From the NCBI RefSeq assembly GCF_910592395.1, contig NC_088309.1:10294501-10358500 (forward strand): a stretch of DNA of 64,000 bases. Reading direction: 5' to 3'. The position numbers and the translations under genes are program-made. The notes below the pieces were generated by a model. The model worked only from the letters and a program-made list of their open reading frames with translations, had not been told where the DNA came from and ran no database searches. The DNA comes from Lineus longissimus. Its lineage: Eukaryota > Nemertea > Pilidiophora > Heteronemertea > Lineidae. Shown here in pieces: positions 58,665 to 64,000 of the stretch; position 1 is the stretch's first letter; each line of letters starts with the position of its first letter.

Positions 58665-59756
58665 TTAATTCTTCTTGCACGCGTTGTTACAAACGAAAGA
58701 TCCGCCAAACTTGATAGCGGAGTTGGGGATGATCTGCCTGTCGATCTCTCTGAATGGCATGAAGAGACTCCTTTCGTAGACGACCACCTCAGCAGTTGCG
58801 TTGTAAGTTACTGCAAGATGTGGTTCGAATCCGTTCTCCCAAGCAGCAACGACGCAATCACTGAAAGACGAACTTGGTGCTCCAACGTTGATGTCTACCT
58901 TGGAACTGAAATCCGCAACGGAAGCCCTGATTATTCCGCTGCAAGAGTCCTTGTTGTAGGACAAGTAGGATGTGCCCACCTGGAAATCAAAGCTGATGCT
59001 CTTCATTGGGTTTCTGTATCCGACCAGATGGCCTGGTCCGGAGAGGGGTCCAAGGAGTTTGACGGGGCCCCCAGTCATGGCGAAGCTGACGTCGTCCTTC
59101 CGCATACCGTGAGACCAGAACATTGCAGTTGGGAAGGTCTCGCCCCAGGTCTTCTCCATGTAGACCATGGCGTTGCCTCCTTTTTCTATGCCGGTGTTGC
59201 CATCAGAAAATGAATAGAATGCGCGTGAGCCGAGACTAAAGACGTACCAGTTGAGTGGGAGGTTAAAGGTATCTAGCCAACCATGTGGTCCAGCGCCGTT
59301 CGCTCCCCAGGCGAGAGGAGCTCCGATCTCTGCGGTAATTGTGATTCCGTCAGCGGTGAAACTTACGATGGATTCTGTCTCAGTGACCTGCAAGAATCCG
59401 TCTGGAGATGACCACTCGAAGTTTGCAGGTGATGTGGCATCTGGGTCCAAAGTGACAGCCTGTCCTGCGGCGCTGACTTGAATATCCTTTTGGTCGGGGA
59501 AAACGTAGTTGTAGATCAGAGGGCCTGTTCCATTACTCCGAAGAAGACAGACGACAGCGCGGTTTCCCGCGGTCTCATTTGCCGCTGGAAGCATCGTGCC
59601 GAAATACATACCGTATGACTCGTCGGTATCGGTGTCCAGGATTCTCAGGTACCACCCCTCGTAAAAAGGACCAACATTGGGAAAGACATGGGGGTCGTAA
59701 GGACTGGCGAAAGCAGCGGCGACAAGGCTGAGGAGAAAAACAGTTAGCTTCTCCAT
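58665..59756 (-). CDS. Secreted tocopherol-cyclase/AttH-like protein, intronless, 363 aa
   Basis: A single exon encodes a signal peptide (MEKLTVFLLSLVAAAFA) and a mature chain. PFYEGWYLRILD near residue 30 and MVYMEKTWGETFPTAMFWSH near residue 200 match the two hallmark blocks of the tocopherol cyclase / AttH-like fold (plant and bacterial versions read EGWYFK and EKNWG...FP..W). NLPLNWYVFSLGSRAFYSF fits the strand between them. Cyclases of this family close the chromanol ring of vitamin E in plants and cyanobacteria, and family length is near 360. Animals are not known to make tocopherol, so the role here is open (lipid or quinone binding is one guess). C-terminal Cys pairs fit a secreted protein. 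The upstream in-frame ATG at 59822 lies before the TATA box, so I chose 59756. Confidence 0.78.
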   Translation of the reverse strand: MEKLTVFLLSLVAAAFASPYDPHVFPNVGPFYEGWYLRILDTDTDESYGMYFGTMLPAANETAGNRAVVCLLRSNGTGPLIYNYVFPDQKDIQVSAAGQAVTLDPDATSPANFEWSSPDGFLQVTETESIVSFTADGITITAEIGAPLAWGANGAGPHGWLDTFNLPLNWYVFSLGSRAFYSFSDGNTGIEKGGNAMVYMEKTWGETFPTAMFWSHGMRKDDVSFAMTGGPVKLLGPLSGPGHLVGYRNPMKSISFDFQVGTSYLSYNKDSCSGIIRASVADFSSKVDINVGAPSSSFSDCVVAAWENGFEPHLAVTYNATAEVVVYERSLFMPFREIDRQIIPNSAIKFGGSFVCNNACKKN

Positions 59757-59792
59757 GTTGGACAAAGAGGAGAACGCAACGTATGGTAGAAA

Positions 59793-59799
59793 TTTTATA
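59793..59799 (-). promoter_or_regulatory. TATA box of the tocopherol-cyclase-like gene
   Basis: TATAAAA on the minus strand lies 37-43 bases before the chosen ATG (59756), implying a very short 5' UTR and ruling out the ATG at 59822. Confidence 0.6.
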
Positions 59800-59822
59800 C
59801 CAGAAGGTGTTTTATCACCCAA

Positions 59823-60735
59823 CTTGTAGCCTTATATCATTAATCCGATAGGCCTTTATATATCTGATAAGTTGATTCAAATACTAATCATGTGAAGTTT
59901 CTTGCACATGTCATACGGCGCGTTTTCGTTATTTAAAAGGGGTATGGACCTGCAATCTACTTTAGGTCCGTGCTTAAATCGTAGGCGTAATTGTCTGATG
60001 ATTTTTTACTAGGGAGGTTTAGAAACGACAGTGATCGTGGGAAACGAACACGTGGAAATGCAGCCGAGATAAATTTTTATTCAGCACGGAATTTGTGACC
60101 ACGAATTTATGAAAGATTGAATTTGGCCTGCGCCCGCAATTAATAGGCGGTCCATGTGATATCCCCTCTATTAAGGCTTATCTCGACAACGAGTCCACAC
60201 GGATTCTTGTAACTGAGTAGGCCCTACAGTCGAGTAGCGTTTCACGCTGCGTATTCACGGCATCCTGAGAAAATCAGTCTCCGGCCCTTCACATTAACCC
60301 CTGATTTCCGACATGATTTCATCAGGATGTCTTCACGGCCGAGTCGGAGTGATTAACCCCTGATTTTTTCTGAGGATGAGACTACTAGACGAATACTACG
60401 TTTCAATTTTCCAATTAGGAGTTTTTAAAGGTGGCTTTGATGAGCTGCCAGGCGCATTCAACAGTAGGACAAATTTAGACGTGACGAAATTAATTGGTCA
60501 CGGGCCATTTTGACACTAAGCAATTACTTTGACTCATCGTCGAACAAAATCGTCTGCTCTTTGGCCCCGTCGCGCAGTTCGGTCTGCAGTGTACACCTTC
60601 GGGCGGTGACGGAATTTCCCGATGATGACGTCATAGACATAAACACGAAACTGGCTGACTGAAAAGTGGTATTTCACAGAAAAAGGGTAGATTTTTGCGT
60701 GTTTCCCCCCTTTTGGAGGGGATTAAAACCCTAAG
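59823..60735. other. Divergent intergenic region
   Basis: This lies between the tocopherol-cyclase-like gene (minus) and ARIH1 (plus). Two similar motifs, ATTAACCCCTGATTT (near 60294 and 60353), recur here and also near 57609. The last 130 bases hold ATGATGACGTCATAG (a CRE-like TGACGTCA at about 60626), a candidate ARIH1 promoter site. Confidence 0.4.
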
Positions 60736-63700
60736 ATGGATGTCGATGATGATATGATGTATGATGAAGACTCTGAGAATGGAACGAGCGATAACGACGA
60801 AGATTTAGGGATTGAAATGGGCATTACTGAGCCCACCACAAATCAGGAAAAAGCAGATTTGGAGGAGTTCAACTTCCAAGTTCTCAGTCCTGAAGAAATT
60901 GTGCAACACATGGTAGACTGTATAAAAGAAGTGACTCAAATTGTTGAGGTATTATGTTCTTGATATCATTACATTCGTCTTGGGATTAGTATCCTGAAGA
61001 TTTGTTTATTTGGGTTCTTAAAACAATGTAGGATGACTGCACCAGACCAGACCAGTCGAAAGAAACGGTTCTCTTGCTGCTGGCCCTTGGCTTGCCGGAT
61101 ATGCCGGCACCACCTAGACTAGGGTTGGCAAAACAAACCATCTTTACTATAGATCTTCACGGTAAAAGACGATGGCTCGAGAGGCATTGTCTGTTGTCAT
61201 TGACCGTAAAATCCTATTGTAAAGGTAGGCCTGCCGCCTAGTTTGTTTGGCCGTCCCTACTGACCCTATAGGCGGTACTGGCGTATCTGGGAAAGGGACG
61301 AGGACCTTACGCCAGACGGAGGAAGCCACTGCCGGCTACAACAAACAAGCAGCCAACAAAACACATGTTCTTGTGAAATTGTGCCTATATTAGGTTTGCA
61401 TTCTGGTGCGATTATGTCTAGACTACTGCCAACAATTGAGTGGCAGGCATGCAATCATGATGCATGCAGATGCAGTGTCGGCAAGCAGCTGCAATACAAT
61501 CCAAACTCTTCTGAACTCGGCCCCTTTCGAGTCCCTTGGATTGGTCACTATTCAATTCAAAGACCGGTCTCCAATGTTCTGATCCTCAATCGTTGCCCCC
61601 TGTTGCTGTTTTGTTGTTGAGCAGTAAAACCATGGTGGTATGGTAGCAGTCATCCATTATCATATATGTCGTATCTTTTCAACAGTGTCTTCATTCTTCA
61701 TGTTACTTTCCTTCTAACAGATTCTTTTTCAACTAGGGGACCTACTTTGCCACTTCTCTCATCCTATTCGTCCTTCTTTATCACATTATGATGTCGATTG
61801 TCTCACTCTGTGATTTGAACTTGTATCAGATGTCGGTGGCAATTGTACAAACAGCCATACAAGATAAATTTTGGGAATAAAACATGACAACGTCAAAATC
61901 AAAAGGATGACAGTTAGATTGTGTCACAGTGTCACTGACTCGGTGACACAGTGGTAAAAGGCAGTTTGAGTTGATTTAGATTCAGATTGAGCCATCTTGC
62001 CTCCTACCTCTGTAGTACCAGACCATAGGCTATGAAGACAAACACACACTCATGGAATTTCTGTTTGCAGATTCCAGCCACAACTACCCGTATACTTCTT
62101 AATCATTTCAAGTGGGACAAAGAGAAATTACTAGAAAGGTGGGTTACTCTGGCATGTCTAATGTGATATTCCTGTTTCTTGGGATTTCATATTTTGGTGA
62201 GAAATAAGTGTTTCATACTGACACATACATGTAGTTCACTTTGGCTTTGAGTGCAGAGAAACCAGTAGTTCATACAAAGATCATGTTTTGTTCAAAATGA
62301 ATATTGAAGGACCCATCCTCTGCTTTGACTGATGGAAGTATTAAAAAAGACACTTTTAAACTCCTACAATGTAACTGTATACTATGAGATGCCATCGTGA
62401 AATTGGTAAGTCAACTGAAAAATGGTAGATTGTTTGACTGAAGTTTTTCATTTCATGCAGTTTATGAATGATCATGATGACTATTACAACTATCCACGTG
62501 ATTATCTACTCTTTCAGGTTCTGGGATGGAAATCAAGATGAAATGTTTAGAAAAGCCTGTGTAATTAGTCCTTACCAAAAAGGCAAGGGGACAAAGGTAC
62601 GGTATATTATTTTTTTGGTTTCCTCAATTGCTGGTAAACAACCAACCAAAAAGGTCCTCACTCTTACACTTTACAATAGTTTATTGCTACAATGTAATTG
62701 TTAAATTGAAATGATACTGCATCGACACTACTTTTTAAGCCAATGCTGAACAATCGCAATGTGTGGCATATCAGGATTTTCCATTGCAAAACAGTGTCTG
62801 GCTTTGCTACTGTTATATTTTCACATGTTACAAAAAATAAGAAGTCCTGAATTTGCCTTCTGCCTTCCGGATCCTTTATTCTAAAACTGGGAAGACTGGA
62901 ATGACTCGAAAAACTCTTCCCAGAGCATGCGGACACGCTGTTTTATATCGACGCGCAGCTTTGTCTGCACCAATCAGGGGGCAACGTTCATGCGTCTCCA
63001 TCCAATGAGGAGCCGCATCAACGCTGACGTAATTGATCACGTAATTGATCACGCTGGGGAGAATGGAGAATTATAAGAAGTCCGTGGGAATTTTCCATGA
63101 TTTCCCACCAGTATCTTATCTCAACCCAATTCCAAGAATTACACATTACAGTGCTACTCATAAGAAAGGTTTTACAATAACCATACAACACTTCAATCCC
63201 GTGGTGTGCTAATTCTATGAATACTGGCTTCATTGTTTGCACGATTGTTCAAAATTAATCTGTGCAAATTCGTTTTACAGAAAAGTAGTAGCAAGGCACC
63301 AGCTGCTACTGCTCAAGACCTGACGTGTGAGATCTGTTTTCTGTCGATGCCAATCAGTGTAAGTATTTGAAAGCAAAAAGATCCCAAAAATCAGGAAATG
63401 ACATCATACAAATAGCTAATATAGTAATGATTCAGCATGGTCTAGTTAAGATGATAATTGTCTCTGAGTCATCGCTATTGACATTGGGCATGTCCTTTGA
63501 TAAGGCATGCTTGTCCCTGGTACTTATGTTGAACATGACACAAGGGATTGGCCACAGAAACACCTTCGTCCATGTTACAATGGACGAGGACTTCGATTCA
63601 AAGAACACAAAATATATCATTATCATATACCATATTTACATACATTGTATGATGGGGTAACCTGGTTTATCAAGTCAGTAATTAAAAAACTGATGTATGA

Positions 63701-63857
63701 GACATATGAGTTATCCTTGCTTGACAAGTATCTGTATTTTCATGTACTATGTATTCTTTTCTAGATGATGTCTGGTTTGGAATGTGGGCACAGATTTTGC
63801 ATGCAGTGCTGGGCAGAGTATCTGACTACCAAAATCATGGATGAGGGCATGGGACAG
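60736..63857 (+). CDS. ARIH1: ARIH1-type RBR E3 ubiquitin ligase, first five exons
   Basis: Ariadne RBR ligases take ubiquitin from E2s onto a RING2 cysteine and work with neddylated cullins. Exons seen: 60736-60948, 62071-62138, 62518-62596, 63281-63358, 63765-63857, all in phase; the gene continues past the right edge. The N terminus is acidic ([20 protein letters not shown]). A UBA-like domain follows ([36 protein letters not shown]). RING1 begins CEICF and continues [20 protein letters not shown] with the expected Cys/His spacing. The match to human ARIH1 covers every exon seen. Mid-RING1, IBR, RING2 and the ariadne domain lie outside the window. Confidence 0.95.
61290..61420. repeat. Second copy of the 45235-45425 dispersed repeat
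   Basis: CCAGACGGAGGAAGCCACTG, ACAACAAACAAGCAGCCAAC and GTGCCTATATTAGGTTTG match the reverse complement of 45250-45370. It lies in intron 1 of ARIH1 beside a short diverged direct repeat (GGCACCACCTAGACTAGG and related, 61105-61250). Confidence 0.6.
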
Positions 63858-64000
63858 GTAGGTGATTGCAAAAAAACTTTTGCTGTTGCTATAGCTAGGC
63901 TGACAGTATTAGTCAAGTGAAATAGTATTGGCTTTCTGGGACTTGCTACAAAACAAAGAGGAAATATGGCAAATAGTGGCATGTTAAGTGAGAATCGTTT

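Noticed and set aside
59757-59822. Upstream ATG giving a 22-residue extension of the tocopherol-cyclase-like protein
   Set aside because: It lies upstream of the TATA box and would bury the signal peptide.

Overview
This is eukaryotic, almost certainly metazoan, DNA. Genes are split by GT-AG introns of 0.1-2 kb, there are no operons, and about half of the window is intergenic DNA and repeats. The gene set (a tandem cluster of animal-type PLAT lipoxygenases, an IFI27/ISG12-like gene, NUDT6, MTRFR, an MPHOSPH9-like gene and an ARIH1-type ariadne ligase) and the abundant hairpin elements fit a marine invertebrate bilaterian. I cannot name the species or phylum from sequence alone.

Region 1 (1-30 kb) is a lipoxygenase (LOX) cluster. 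LOX1 (minus) is cut by the left edge and shows a PLAT exon plus a probable upstream exon with a transmembrane helix. LOX2 (minus, 15 exons, 5002-12626, about 659 aa) and LOX3 (plus, 14 exons, 21293-29839, about 674 aa) could be traced exon by exon. Their exon lengths and phases are nearly the same, so they are paralogues by duplication. LOX3 has the textbook iron-ligand set (H362, H367, H553, N557, C-terminal I674). LOX2 has His at the fourth position and a C-terminal Val. Between LOX2 and LOX3 lie a small intronless IFI27/ISG12-like gene (13957-14238) and a nested mobile-element island (15252-21113), in which a Ty3/gypsy element with 112-bp LTRs has jumped into one arm of a large inverted-repeat element.

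Region 2 (30-39 kb) holds a foldback element, diverged direct repeats, a small inverted-repeat element and a few coding-like minus-strand stretches that I could not assign.

Region 3 (39-55 kb) holds NUDT6 (minus, 6 exons), MTRFR/C12orf65 (minus, 2 exons) and, head to head with MTRFR, a 17-exon coiled-coil gene that is probably MPHOSPH9. MTRFR and MPHOSPH9 are also divergent neighbours in human, as I recall, so this looks like old microsynteny.

Region 4 (55-64 kb) holds a diverged minisatellite, an intronless gene for a secreted tocopherol-cyclase/AttH-like protein (minus, 363 aa), and the first five coding exons of an ARIH1-type RBR E3 ligase (plus), cut by the right edge.

The most striking features are structural. 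Two ends of LOX2 coding exons (the first 5' splice site and the last codons with the stop) have been amplified into tandem arrays. A foldback element sits exactly on the 5' splice site of the LOX1 membrane exon. Several foldback elements have arms built of short tandem repeats.
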